Shown here in pieces: positions 26,801 through 40,119 of a stretch of DNA of 64,000 nucleotides; within the stretch, counting starts at the first letter, position 1; each line of letters starts with the position of its first letter. The stretch is taken from the NCBI RefSeq assembly GCF_047496725.1, contig NC_132978.1, positions 5,137,501 through 5,201,500 of the forward strand, given 5' to 3'. Made by a program: the position numbers and the translations under genes. The notes beneath the pieces were generated by a model. The model did no database searches. It was not told where the DNA came from and worked only from the letters and a program-made list of their open reading frames with translations. This DNA comes from Anoplolepis gracilipes. Taxonomy: Eukaryota; Arthropoda; Insecta; Hymenoptera; Formicidae.

Positions 26801-29800
26801 ATTAAGTGGTTTCAATTATATAGTGCGCAATAAACAGGAACTTTTAAACGTTTCCGCGTATACTTCCGCGCGTATTTCTTTAACAACTTTCGCCACGTTA
26901 ACAACAGTTGTCAAAACAATAAAATATATGTGATTCAAAGTATATACTATATAAAGTATATACTATACGAAACTACTATATAAGACATTTTATGTAGCTT
27001 TTTATGTAGCATAAAAATTAACCTTTTATATGATATATTTCAAAGAAGTCAAAAATAAAAGATAATATATTACAATAATAAAAAAAAAAAAAAAAAGATT
27101 TTTTTATTAATGCTTTAATAAAGAATTTTGAAGAAAGCTGGCGCTGATAACCATTAATGTATGTTAATTTACTGCATATCTGTATGTTAATGATATCATA
27201 TATATTATCTACCAGGGAGTAATGTTCATGCAAATGTGAAACGCTGTTTAATAGGTGTCTCGCTTTACAGCCATCAATTCAATAAAATTAAATTGATCAC
27301 ATTAGCAAAATTTTAACTCTATCATATTATTGGGGATGTTAATTCCATCAGAAGTGGTCCAATCTATTTTAAAACCGTGGTACATTATAACGGCGAAACA
27401 TAAATTCGCCGTCACGCGTTCACGCTCCATCGTATTTCGTTAAATCGCCCGACTCGGATTTATCTCGAAACCGTTGTTTTAACTCGTTCGAATCTAATGC
27501 TTTTCCAATAGAACAAAAATATTTTTCCTTGGGAGTAACTTAACTTACATGGAGAAAAAAAATGCAAAGAGCTTAAAAAAATACGATTACGTTAACGATG
27601 CAAATTTTATTGTTGCAAAAAAAACAATTAGAAATTTACGTACAAATGACAGATGCATATTTAAAAATTGTTGTAAAAAAAACATAAATTGATTGTAAAC
27701 AGCATGCAAATTTCTATTTGCGTTTTTTTTCTCTTCTCGGTTTCCATTATAGGGATTTCCTGATTTTACCTCTACGTAGAAATATACATTAATAAAGCTT
27801 TTACAGTGCGGCCTTTCATAGACCGTATAAGCCAATTAATCTCAGAGTAGACCATAATACGTCACCTTTGAACAGCAATTTTATTATTAATTTCCATTAT
27901 GATAGCAATAAGCTTTTTTTGTAAAAGTACGCGTAGCCACTTAATTTCTGGCAGCACTTCGACAGATGAACACGCACGCGTCCTGTGCGACAGTTATTTA
28001 ACACAATAATAAACTCTTACGTACCTTTACAAAAGTTCAATGATTAAAGTCAAGGGAAAAGCCTGCGACGTGCTATCAAAGGGTAATATTAATACTATCG
28101 CGTAATATTTTTATGGGAAAAAGGTCATATTGTGTAAAGCATAGGATATATGGATGTGAGATAAAGTCATTCTAAAGTTACGTCCTTGACTATGAGTAAT
28201 AATCAATAATAAAAAAGTAATATTAAATAAAACATCTAGATATTAATAAACAAGCAATGAGTTGAGCTTGAAAACATCGTGCGTATAAAAAACCAAGTAG
28301 TGTCGATAAAATTTTTTTTATACTTGAACATTTTACTTAAAAAGTGATCCATTTCTCGCAATCTTCTCACATTTTGAATTTCTCGCTCCGACATCTCAGA
28401 AGAAGAATTCACGTCCATCAGGCTTCAAATCAGAGAATTTCCGTAACCTTTCCAAACCATAGAATTCCAGAAGGCTCTTTGAATGTTAATTTCAGTAATC
28501 CTCGAAGCTATTACAATAACAGTTTGTACGATTACAACGAGTGCTACTGCATATATACATATATGCCATTGTATTTGTGTAAAATTTCCCGTAACAATAT
28601 ACGATAAATGTATGTTTTTGTCTCGAACAAACACTTTTATTATTATCTTTCCTACAAAATAATTGCTAGCTACATGTAAATGCAAAATTGCTATTTTTAT
28701 GATTACATAAGCAACGAAATAAAATAATAAAAAAAAAAAAATGTTTTAAAAGAACCGCAAAGTCAAAAAGTTATTATTATTATATGTAATTATAATTATT
28801 TATGACACGAGTGACATAGTTTCGAGAAATGTTCTGATTAAGGTATATTATATGTAAAGAATTTTCCCTCGTTAAAATTATTCAATGATGTGATATATAT
28901 CATTTTAATAATATAGATATAGTGGAAAAAATACAGATAACTGACGCAAACGAAATAATTTAATTGTACATACTATGTCTCTTCATCGTTTTTGAAATAT
29001 TTTAAATAATTATTAAATATCACTATAAATGTCGAAAATTTCAACATTTCATATATGAAATATGATCTTTTTATGGATCCCACGTGATGATTTAGCATTA
29101 CGTGTCATTATGCTCTCCGTTTTTGCTTAATACTGTTATTTAACATCTCTCTGTTAACACATCACGTTTCGCGCGTTCCTGAAGTAATGCGCGAACCTGG
29201 TATAAAGGATCCGGCAAACCGACGTGGAATGCAGGATGCGCGAGAAAAATGCACGATCCGTTGCGAAAAAATGTTATCTAGCCATATATATATATTGGAT
29301 TATACACGCCACAATTAATATTTAACTAAAACTAACTTTTTTTTCTTTTTATGCATCTTTACTGCGGATTAAAGTACAAATTATCAACATTTTTAATTAC
29401 TTTTGTTTTTAAACCAAGATTCGTTGCGTTTGTATGTCGGCTATTTATCAATCAGATCCACATTTCGGGTGTCTTATTTAGACGCAAGGATGTTTGTACA
29501 ATATGCGTCATAAATTTGCCCGTTTCCGATATTTAAGCGGATGCACATCCCTTGTTTGTCACGATGCTAAATCTCCGTCTCGGTTAATTCCCGTCCACCC
29601 ATCTCGGCCTACTCCGTTCTCCTCGACTCTATGCTAATGCAAGCTGCAATTTGTATAATTTTGAAATGGGTTAAGCACGCGTCGGAACATCCGAGGTCGA
29701 TAACTTTTTCTGCCTCCGCGATAGAACGTCGTTATCTGCACGTGCTCTTCCGCAACGGCGCTCATTCCAAAGCATAGTACTCACTTTACATTTTAATGTC

Positions 29801-30264
29801 TCCGGAGCCACGTCGACATCTCGAAACGCTACCAATTTCATGGACATTTGGATATTAAGCCCGCGGTCCGAGTAACCGTACATCGAACAAAATATCCCGA
29901 CGAATGCCCATACTTCTCTCTATTGACTTTTTTTTTTTTTTTTTTTGTAGAAAACTAGAATAGTTGCAAAACTTTGGTAACTCAGCTTCGCTGCATAATC
30001 TTTCGTAATCGCATGCGCGACGGAACAACATCAAAATAGAGTACCAATTCCAACCGGATGGATTTCAATGGACGGTGACTTCAATCATGAAGCATAGCAT
30101 TAATGGCATTAAGCGCGACTGCTGAAGCGTTAAGATGCCACGATAATCGATGTAATTACATGCAAACTGATTTGCAGTTATCATTTATCTCTTCCAGTAC
30201 TTATACGAAACAGAAAATGGCCGATATAACTTCGGATCATTCCATACATGCATGATGAGGGATG

Positions 30265-30269
<5 letters not shown>

Positions 30270-30298
<29 letters not shown>
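30270..30298. repeat. (TC)n microsatellite
   Basis: Fourteen TC units in non-coding DNA. Confidence 0.95.
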
Positions 30299-30302
<4 letters not shown>

Positions 30303-31349
30303 CTGTCTAACGGAATTTATTATATTCTGACGAATCGTCCTCTTAGAATAAACATGACATTTTCCATCATGGAATAATATCTAAAATAAAGTAAAAATTT
30401 GGAAAAATAAACTCTCTCCGGCTTTTATTCCTCTTCGTTATCTCGTTGCGGATGGCAAAATTTCCCAGAATATGACAAAATTAATTCTGAGAAGAAATTT
30501 ACATCCTGTTTACCTAATTTGACAACCAATATAATTACTCGATGTAATTTGTACTATTTTTATAATTTTCTCAAACTTTCACAGAGCTACGACGCAGTAA
30601 AAATATATTTTCAAGTTTTACATTTTACTTTAAACATCATCGACTTTTATCTTTGTGAAAAATTTTTCACCAAAACTGGGATCAAAGATCCTGTTAAATG
30701 TGCTATAAAGAAACGCGTTACATTAACAACTATTTATTTAGTTAGCAAGTCGTTGCTTAATAAAGACGACGACGACGAAAGACGACAAAATGCATGTGTA
30801 ATATTTCGTAATGTCGTACTTGCGTGCTTTTCTTCATGCAAGAAGTTTCAGCCGACGAAAACCGACGGGAAATTGCGAGTACCATCAAGTGTAACAATTA
30901 TCATTGTTACAGCCCGTTTCTGTACGCGTAAAAACTTTATGCATACGTGGCAGAATTTAACTACGAACGCTACTAATTATTACAAGGTTAAATACACGAT
31001 ACGAATACTCGACAAACAGCGTTTTTACCGTGATGTTTCAATTAACTGTCTTTTCAACATCAAAATGTATTTTTAACATTAGATGTATAAATATTGCTGC
31101 ACTTTGACGAAGATTTAAAAATATCCTATTATTATAGAAAATATTGTATTATATATAAAATAATATTTCCAACAAAAATTGACTCTTTCAATATTTTAAT
31201 TATAACATTAAATTTTAAACAAATAAGAAACTATTTCTAGAATCAACAATTAAATTATAAAATCCCTAAAAAAAAGTGGGAAAAATAAAAATAAATATTT
31301 ATTATTAACAGCGTGCACGCGAATATACCTCTCATAAACTATCTCTCTC

Positions 31350-31352
<3 letters not shown>

Positions 31353-31395
<43 letters not shown>
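31353..31395. repeat. (TC)n microsatellite
   Basis: About twenty-one TC units in non-coding DNA. Confidence 0.95.
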
Positions 31396-31399
<4 letters not shown>

Positions 31400-33894
31400 T
31401 GGAATTATTTTAAATTTCAAATTAAATTTTTATTGAAATTAATCTGCGACAAAATTCAGGACAGAGTTCCATTATAATATTATACGTCATGTAATATAGA
31501 AAAAAATTTAAATAGTAAAATATGTACATGTATACAAAATACATTTAAGATTATATATATATTAAAATATACGATAAACAAAATTTTTGAATTTTATAGA
31601 ATATAGATTGTCTAAAGCTACATTTTTCTTTTAATTTTCTTGTTACACTTAATTTTTTTTCTAATCCAATATCATGTAATATTGCGAAGAAAAGTTTAGT
31701 CAATCATTCTATGTAATATTCATAAATATGCGCAGCCATATCGCGTACACTAATGCAAAAAGTTTTGCTAGACTCCCTATAGCGAGATAAAGATAGAATA
31801 TAAATGACGTAGATACGCGCGATTAATCTGGTGCAAATTTCCAGGTCGATTTTTCAATGAATCCCAGCAGCTGAATACATAAAGCCGAAATCACTTAAAC
31901 TATACTAAGGCCACAGAAATTCAATCGACAGTGATGGACATGTCCGTGTTCGACCGATAAATCACTGTTTGTAGATATTCGTGCAGAGCCCATAAATCGT
32001 AATTCTTCCATGTTTGAATACGGCGTACGTTCTCTCGATCTCGTGAGCATTGGCTGATATGAAAAGTTATTATGAATGTGTTATCCCGTATCTTCCTCTC
32101 TACCTATTGTAAGATAACGGAAATGTTTTTCTTTTTATTTGTTCCCACGTTTTCGACGGACACAATGGTTTGAAAAAAAAAGAAAACATAGTGGGAAATA
32201 AAACCACAAAAGATGGATTGTGTGGATTTTATATATATTTCAAATATCGACATGCTGGAGTTAGTAATAAACGTATGATGGCACAGATCGAAATAACGAA
32301 AGAAATTTTAAGTCTATTCGCGGTTAGAAAAAAAATGGAACTTTTAACAAAAAATTTACCAATTTTTCCTTCTTATTTAAGAGATATCAAATTATAGTTT
32401 TTTAATTTATCTCATTTGCTAGTGGACTCTTGTTGTCGAATTAACTGTTGTTGTATTTTTCCTTTAATAACGATCAAGTTTATATTTTTGTCGGATGATT
32501 TCGCGTATCTCTTTCAAAAACCCAAGTGCATTAAAAAAAAAATGTATAAGTAACTGAAACGGAAATACGCTTGACACGTATCATTTTTTAATGTCCTTGC
32601 AATCCTCCTCACAAAAAAAAAATTCCGATATCCGTTAATTACTCGATGTTGATGTGAATATATGTATTTATTATTTTTCACGTATTCATTTTTATTCATC
32701 AAAAATTATATTTTTGTTTGCGATCCTGCACAGATGTTTTTCTTGTGTAATAATAAATACAATTATTATTGATTTGATAGACATAAAAAAAGAGATATAG
32801 GAGAAAAGAGTATCTCTCTGTTTTCCCTTTTCTTCTTCGCTTAGATTTAATGTTTTTTCATTGCACACTCTACTAAATCTCTCCGTATTAGATCTATTAG
32901 TTTTACAGGAAAGGAAGAGAGTGAGAGAAAAAGTAAAAAGTATACATTGATTATTCTAAAAAATATATGCTACATCCGTAACTCGTCTTTTGAAAATTAA
33001 ATAATAAGAAATATATCTTATTTTTCTTTTATATCATTATGATTACTTTCTCATATTACAATGGCATTAATCTGAAAGTGCAAAACTACACAACGTTATA
33101 TATAGCTAATATAAAATGCGATTCTTTTCTCTCACAACATTTTTACGATTCAATCTGGTATGTCGACAACGTTAACAACAACCGCTCTCGTAAAAGTCGC
33201 GGGTAATATCGGAAATGTATTTTGAGAGAAAAAACCAAGGAGCATAATCCGCGTTCTTTATAACTTTTGTGTAAAGTGCGGAGATGGATTTCCCCTTTTG
33301 AAGAAACATTTCGAAGCAGGGCAAACGAATGAAGAGCCATCCTGTAATATCCGAGCTGAGAACGACTAAACAAACTTCACACACATGCGAGAAGAAAGAG
33401 GAAAGAAACCGTAATGCGATTCCCTCCGACGTTCTCCATTATTCCCAACTTAGACGTAATATTTACAACGCCATACTATAGTTTCAGTATCCAATTCTTA
33501 CTCGAAGCGACTTATATCACGTGTATCTCATGTCCCCCTAAATCGAGTTTCGCTTTCCTTTTTAGGATATTAATTATCAATTATTAATTAGTTTTCCTTT
33601 TGACAAGATTTTCAGCAGTAATAAATAGCATAAACAACATTTAACAAGGAAAGGGGAGAGGAGGGAATGTAATAATTAATATAATAATTTACAGAATCTT
33701 CATGTTTATACGTACACAAAATTTGAAATTGCGAATACGATCTTTAATACGATCACGTGTGTATTCTCACATAATCGCGCGATAAAGCAATTTATTCGCT
33801 GATTAAGTTTTTGTCGAGAATGTTATCGATATTTAAAGCCTCGATTGCAGATCCGATTTCGCAAGAGATTAAATCTGCGCGTGTCTGTTTCCAG

Positions 33895-34084
33895 GCAGCG
33901 GCGAGCCATGGCTGAAAAGCGAAAAATACGTCGAACTCGATGAGGACGCTCAACTACCCTGCGTCTTGAAATCACCACAATGCGAGGGGCTGCACAGCAT
34001 CAAGTGGTACCGCGGACCTACCAGGATTTTCATTTTCAGCGAGGACGCCGGAATTATACGCGGCAATAATGATATTGCTTCCAG
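33895..34084 (+). CDS. Exon A: first half of Ig domain 1 (Sidestep-like receptor)
   Basis: The exon is 190 bp, preceded by a pyrimidine-containing acceptor (tgtctgtttccag) and followed by the donor AG|gtaatt. Two bases (GC) complete a codon from an unseen upstream exon, then come 62 codons, then AG of an Arg codon finished by the next exon. The frame reads SGEPWLKSEKYVELDEDAQL, then PCVLKSPQCEG, then HSIKWYRGPTRIFIFSED, and ends NNDIAS. The Cys of 'LPCVL' is the B-strand Ig cysteine and the Trp of 'IKWYRG' is the core Ig tryptophan. A second Cys seven residues after the first is an extra, family-specific cysteine. There is no start codon with a signal peptide, so this is an internal exon. The in-frame read-through upstream carries no recognisable sequence. 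Confidence 0.85.
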
Positions 34085-35436
34085 GTAATTAAAGTACTAT
34101 ACCTTCACGTGAATGCATAGTGCAAGCGAATTTTTCTGCTTACAACTTAAGCTAATTAGCCGATTCTCTTGTCTACTTTTAAATAAAGAAAACTAAATTT
34201 CTCGATATTGTGCTCGATACTTTGTCTACCGCGTTGCGGTAGAAATTTAATAAAGCTTGCAGTACAGATTATCAATATCGTAATATGTAACCGAAAGCAA
34301 ATAAAAACATAACTTCTTGAGCTTTTAATATATTATTATATTAAAGAAATAATTTGTTTTCAGTACGTATTATATTTACAGTGAGTTTATAAGTTTCAAA
34401 ACTATACAGTTTTTATTTTTCACCGTAATGCGCGCGCTCGCTTAGAATGTAATTTTACAGAAGTCTACAAAATTTCTCAGAGTATTATTGCCATCGTTAA
34501 CATTCTCGGAATTTCTATCCTATCTCCAAACGGCGTTAAAAGTACTATCGTAATATTATTTACACAATTTAACAACACGTTTTTTTTAACTGTCTAACGG
34601 TTTTGGTATTTTTACCGTTTCCACAGAATTGTAACTACCACGATTATACGTCCAGATTCATTACCCTGTAATTGCGTTTTGTGGTTCACGATCTATATTT
34701 AGAAAATTCGACTGAGCCTTCCTATTTCGATGTGTTAAATCAAATGTGTGCGTGTGTACACTTTTAAATATTTAGACCATAAAACTTCCCCGTGAAAGGT
34801 AATTATCACCAACTCTAATTATATCAATAATGTCCGATTAGCCGACAGTTGATTTGATAATATTTACTTTTGTACACGAAATCGTTATCAAGTATTTATC
34901 GATATACATGTGTATATGCTTTTAATTACGTGTAAATGCGAATAAACAACTAAAAAATTAATAAATTAATTTACATTAATGTAATTATAATTAAATAAAT
35001 AATTTCATATTATTAAAGATAATAGAATTTTTATATTACATAATTTTAGTTGTAATATAATTTTCAAAATACATAAAAAAAACTATTAGCTTGTTGAAAA
35101 TAAAATAATTTAATTAATTATATTTAACATTGTAACAAATATGTGGAATTAACGGAATAATTTGAATATGACATATAATGTTTACTCGGTTATCTTTTTC
35201 AAAGCCTAGTTAATATTGCAAAAAGTTTAAAAAGCAAATATAATTCTATTGTTCTTACATCAATAAACAAACCATTTAATTTAAAGTGATACGATTAATA
35301 TCGCCAATGAAAAAGCGCATATCTAATTAGCCCTTAATAAACGAACGCTTTCATTCAATTCAATTAGTATCCGTCAACAGTTATTATCATTCTTTCTTTT
35401 CCCTTCACGTACATACCTGTCTTAGCAACAAGATGG

Positions 35437-35690
35437 ATCTGTACACTTCACCTTTTGTGGCAACGAAAGTATTAGCACCAAAAATAATTTTTACACGACA
35501 GAGAGAATACAAGAATTCCTACAATACGGTAGAAGATATGTTTGCTGTACACGAGTACGCACGTCACTGCGTTTTTTTATGAGAACAAAAGTATTAGCGG
35601 CAACAATAGTTTTATCGCCAGAAAAAGAATAGGAAAATTTCTACAGTACACATTCGGAATACACTGTATCTCATTTGTTGCATAGCGTGC
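35437..35690. repeat. Diverged tandem duplication, about 125 bp unit
   Basis: Two consecutive stretches share AAAGTATTAGC, an AATAATTTTT/AATAGTTTTA block, a GA-rich segment, AATTCCTACA/AATTTCTACA and a following GTACAC. The order is conserved, but many substitutions and small gaps separate the copies. An old duplication is the simplest reading. Confidence 0.5.
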
Positions 35691-37500
35691 TCGCTGCATA
35701 TCTATCAAAAAATAACGCGGCAATGATACGATGGCAAAGGAAAATGCGGGTGAAGAGCAGTATGAAAGACAATTTAGTGGAAATATTTCAAGATCTCTTT
35801 TAAAAAATATTTTTATACTGTAAACATAAAATGAAGGTTTTTGCTTGCAGATTTGTATTTATTTTTTTCCGAGAGATTTACCTTCTTTAATTTAATAAGT
35901 TATAAGCATATGTATATAAATTATTTTATTAAGAAATAATATATCCTAAGGGTCGATATGTTTTACTTTATGCTACTATATGTGAATTCATTCCACAACT
36001 ACAGTATAATACAGACCAATATAGTTTAATAGAGTAATAGAGTAATTTCACAAAAGCCTTACTTCTCTATTTACCAGTATGGGCTCTTTGATACATTTTG
36101 CGGCAAAGATCTTCCATACAGATGATGTCCTCTGTGACGAGCACTAAATTCCTGTTGCAACATATTCCCTAGGTCTCTCAAAGCCTTTAATGAAACATTA
36201 CAATAGTGGTGGTATTGTCAAACGCGATATCTGAATTGTAATGCGTTTTGCGTAATTATAGATGACACTTATTTAAATTGCCGTGTTATATATAAATAAT
36301 AAAAATACTATTATAAGCTTTACTTATTCATTGTAACATTATAATAAATAGTATAATATTAGTTTTTTATATATTGTATTGTATTAAATATTAATATATT
36401 ATATTTTAATTTAAAGAATATTATTAATTAAATTACTAATTATACTAATTAATATATTAATTACATTATAGAATACTAATTAATTAAAAATTGCTTATAC
36501 AGGTCAATACAGTTCAATGATCTCGATTTTTTAGCACGTGCAAAATCTATATTTATTATACAAATATAATAATAAAATTAATAAAATTAATTATTATTTT
36601 ATATAATGTAAAAAATTTTATTTATTGTAGTTATTATAAAAACTCTCTCTTTTAAAATTTTCTCTTCTTTTGTTGATGTAAACTATCATTAATAAAATTG
36701 TAGCTTGATAACTAATTATTACTTTTAAAAAATTCGAAAAAATGAATATTATGAAATTTATTAAAAACTTTGCTTGTTATAGCAAAACATTTATGCTTTT
36801 CTTTTTATCCGCGTGTATTTATTTTACTGTCATATGAGTTAAAGGCAATTTGAGGCGAAATCTATTTCTATACGTCATTCACGTGCGTGTTATAGCGAAG
36901 CTTAGCCAGTGATTATATTCATACCTACATTATATACATTCACACTACGTTTGTTCCATCGAAACGCATTATAGTATGTGATGGACACCGTGCGTAAAAA
37001 TTTTCGTTTAATTCCAATGAAGTGAATATTCCAGTTTAATGAAAGTATAAAGTACGTCTTTCATCAATTTGATTTGTATTGTATTATACACGTATATCTA
37101 TAAATTTAAGATTAAATCGCAATGCACAAAAATGTTTCATATATTTAAAAAGAAATAAATTTTGTCGACACAATATGAATACAATATAATAATATCGCGA
37201 ATTATATTTATAGTAAGATACGCAATATTATACTCTTATAATTTAAATGTAGCATACATATATTTCCTTCTTTGTGAAATATTTTATAATACGGTACGTT
37301 ATTATCCAGATTAGCTGAGATTGGGATTTGGATCTCGACATTATGTATGTCGTCATATGGAATTCGTATTATATCGTTGTATGGAATTTTATTATATTAT
37401 AATAACAAAGAATATATTGTATAACTATAAAAACAAATGTAAATGCACGATATTCTTAGAATTCTGAGAAAGCTTATTTACGTCTATTCATACAAAATAA

Positions 37501-37585
37501 CGTTTAGTAAATAGCGAACTATCGCTGTTATGTGTATTTAGTCAAAGAGAAATTTCTATTAATGTATAAAAAATATATTGCATAG

Positions 37586-37625
<40 letters not shown>

Positions 37626-37873
37626 AAAAATGTGGGGAAATATGGATATAAAAAATTTCAAACCACGTGACGTTTTAAAAACCATTATTAAAAGATTAAT
37701 AACGTTGATTACGCAAGAGTTGTAATTTCTAAAATACTTATCGTGCTTCGATGATGCCGATAGTCTAATTACGCCCGAACGTTTAGTAAATAGCGAACCA
37801 TCGATGTTATGTGCATTTAGTCAAAGAGAAATTTCTATTAATGTATAAAAAATATATTGCATAGAATTATATA

Positions 37874-37905
<32 letters not shown>

Positions 37906-38334
37906 AAGAAAAATGTGGGGAAATATGGATATAAAAAATTTCAAACCACGTGACGTTTTAAAAACCATTATTAAAAGATTAATAACGTTGATTACGCAAG
38001 AGTTGTAATTTCTAAAATACTTATCGTGCTTCAATGATGCCGATAGTCTAATTACGCCCGAACGTTTAGTAAATAGCGAACCATCGATGTTATGTGCATT
38101 TAGTCAAAGAGAAATTTCTATTAATGTATAAAAAATATATTGCATAGAATTATATATATTAATATATATATATATAAAGAAAAATGTGGGGAAATATGGA
38201 TATAAAAAAATTTCAAACCACGTGACGTTTTAAAAAACATTATTAAAAGATTAATAACGTTGATTACGCAAGAGTTGTAATTTCTAAAATACTTATCGTG
38301 CTTCGATGATGCCGATAGTCTAATTACGCCCGAA
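37501..38334. repeat. Three tandem copies of a ~280-bp unit
   Basis: The copies are 37501-37779 (279 bp), 37780-38062 (283 bp) and 38063-38334 (272 bp). Each begins CGTTTAGTAAATAGCGAAC and ends TCTAATTACGCCCGAA. Most length differences come from an internal (TA)n tract. Copies 2 and 3 share GAACCATCGATG, GTGCATTT and a TATTAATA interruption that copy 1 lacks, so they separated most recently. All three retain AAACCACGTGACGTTTTAAA, which contains a CACGTG E-box overlapping a TGACGT CRE-like half site. The array is fully intronic, between the two exons of Ig1. Confidence 0.95.
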
Positions 38335-39964
38335 CGCGCAACGGGAATACGGTTTCATGTGGCATGATTAGCGGCCCAACACATTGCCGTATCAACAATG
38401 CGCTAATGACGCCGTAAACGGTCCGTCGGTCAAACAACACGACGAAATGTCGGTTAGCTGCGAATAACGCTCGCATTTCATACCAACGCAAAATTCGCCG
38501 CCTGCAAAAACAATGATTCGTCACATGCAATGCGCTTTATTTGGAAAACGAGAAATAAAGGCAACACTCTCTGGTTCTGCATGGTACAGTTGAAAATCAC
38601 TTTAATCCGGTTAAAGGGAGAATACATGTACGTATTGTCATATATACATGCATAATATATGGTCATAATGTAAATGGGCCTCCCATTTCCATTTCGTTAC
38701 TTTGAATAAATATTCCCGTATGCTTACAATTTTACGAAAAAAGAAAAAAAAAAGGGAGGAGCGAGGAGCAACAAAATTTGTATCAACTGTTTCCAACTAT
38801 TTTCCCGCAATGCGAGTTCTCGTGAACCTAAGTCTTTCCGTAACGGCGGTTGTGAGCAATCAACTTGATGGAGATGTAAATTGTATCGAGTTTACAGCGA
38901 GTTCAATAGAGACGTAGTTGAATGTATCGACTACTGTACTTATGTGTGTCTATGGGACGCATTCAACGTCTATTGACAGAATATCGACCACGACCTATAT
39001 ACATGGACTGTGCATCTGCTCGCCATTTACGCCATATAAATGACGAGACCTTCGGCTTGAGATGCGTCTCGTCATACATTAACGACTCACAAAGATGTCG
39101 TTGCGTTTCATTATGGGTATTCAGAAAATTTCCGCAGCATTGTATTAAAGATAGGCTTTTCATGAAGTATATTTCTCGTTGTGTAAATTATTTACGCACT
39201 CAGTCGTACTCAATGGTTTCATTGTATCTCATTAATATTTTCAAAATGTAATATACCTATGTGTATATGCATACATCGGATATATAATACATATAGGTAA
39301 TAAGTAAATACAGTCGAACTCCGCGAATAGTGTGCGTTATATGACGATAACATCGCCACCTTATCGTCGTAAATGGATTACACTGCTCAGTTGGGATAAC
39401 GAGCAGATTAATCTCATTGATTGCCCGATTCATTACCCAGTGTTAATCGCAATTTGAGATTGACATTATGTAAGGTCATTATACTTGCACGTCGACATTA
39501 ACCATATATTTCCAGCATAATGTTATATCTGCGCGATTGTTAGTAATAAACCGCACAAACATTCAACGTATTCATGATCAATGAAAACTGTATAATTATC
39601 AACGCACCAATTACAATACCAGCACTAATTATACAAAAATTTAAATCGGCATACTATCGTAACAGCAAGATTTATTGAAAAATTTATTCATTTTATTACT
39701 TGCGAAATGTGTTTGTCTAAAATTAAAAGTTTATTAAACAAATCACGTTTTCCCATTTTTCATTATTAAATTTTACTTGCTATAATAGCAGGATTATTAT
39801 TCGACTTTTTGTGTTACATTGCATAAAATTATTCAAATATTAAAACGTTATGAAAATTTCATCAATAAAAAATTATTGATTTGATTTTCAAATTATTTAC
39901 ATACTCTTCTTTTTTTTAATTTCCTATTAAATCATTCTTATAAATACCGTTATAAATGTTTCAG

Positions 39965-40119
39965 AGCCGACATAGAATATTCGGCGAATTCATCGAAAAC
40001 GTATCTGATAATACCGAAAGTCCGGCTAGAAGACGAGGGTCTCTACAAGTGCGAAGCCACGTATCTTGCGGTCAATCGTGAATGCAACAATGTGCAGCAC
40101 ATTATCCTTAACATCACGG
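39965..40119 (+). CDS. Exon B: second half of Ig domain 1
   Basis: The exon is 155 bp, with acceptor ..gtttcag and donor ACGG|gtaagt. Its first base completes AGA (Arg) with exon A; 51 codons follow, and one G is left for the next codon. The frame contains ADIEYSANSSKTYLIIPKV, then RLEDEGLYKCEATYLAVNRE, and ends NNVQHIILNIT. 'LEDEGLYKCEA' is the classic Ig F-strand motif D-x-G-x-Y-x-C, whose Cys pairs with the B-strand Cys in exon A. Another Cys lies in 'NRECNN' and may pair with the extra Cys of exon A. Possible N-glycosylation sites are N-S-S and N-I-T. The frame is closed by stops soon after the donor, so the GT is needed. The phase-1 end marks the border between Ig1 and Ig2. Confidence 0.88.

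Larger units (their letters stand above)
23855..33894. other. Non-coding stretch before the first recognised exon
   Basis: AT-rich DNA with an A-run near 24318, a TA run near 25568-25590, (TC)n runs at 30270-30298 and 31353-31395, and CpG-richer patches near 24700-25060, 29150-29900 and 33140-33400. A 186-codon stop-free frame at 30519-31076 opens on TTG and lacks an early ATG or family similarity. The upstream exon that must supply the first base of exon A's leading codon was not identified here. Confidence 0.5.
34085..39964 (+). other. Intron inside Ig domain 1 (5,880 bp)
   Basis: A phase-2 intron with GTAATT at the 5' end and TTTCAG at the 3' end. It holds the three-copy tandem repeat at 37501-38334, a degenerate tandem duplication near 35437-35690, and a very AT-rich block around 36280-36620. 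A CpG-rich patch at 38335-38520 directly follows the tandem array. No additional exon was found. Confidence 0.83.
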
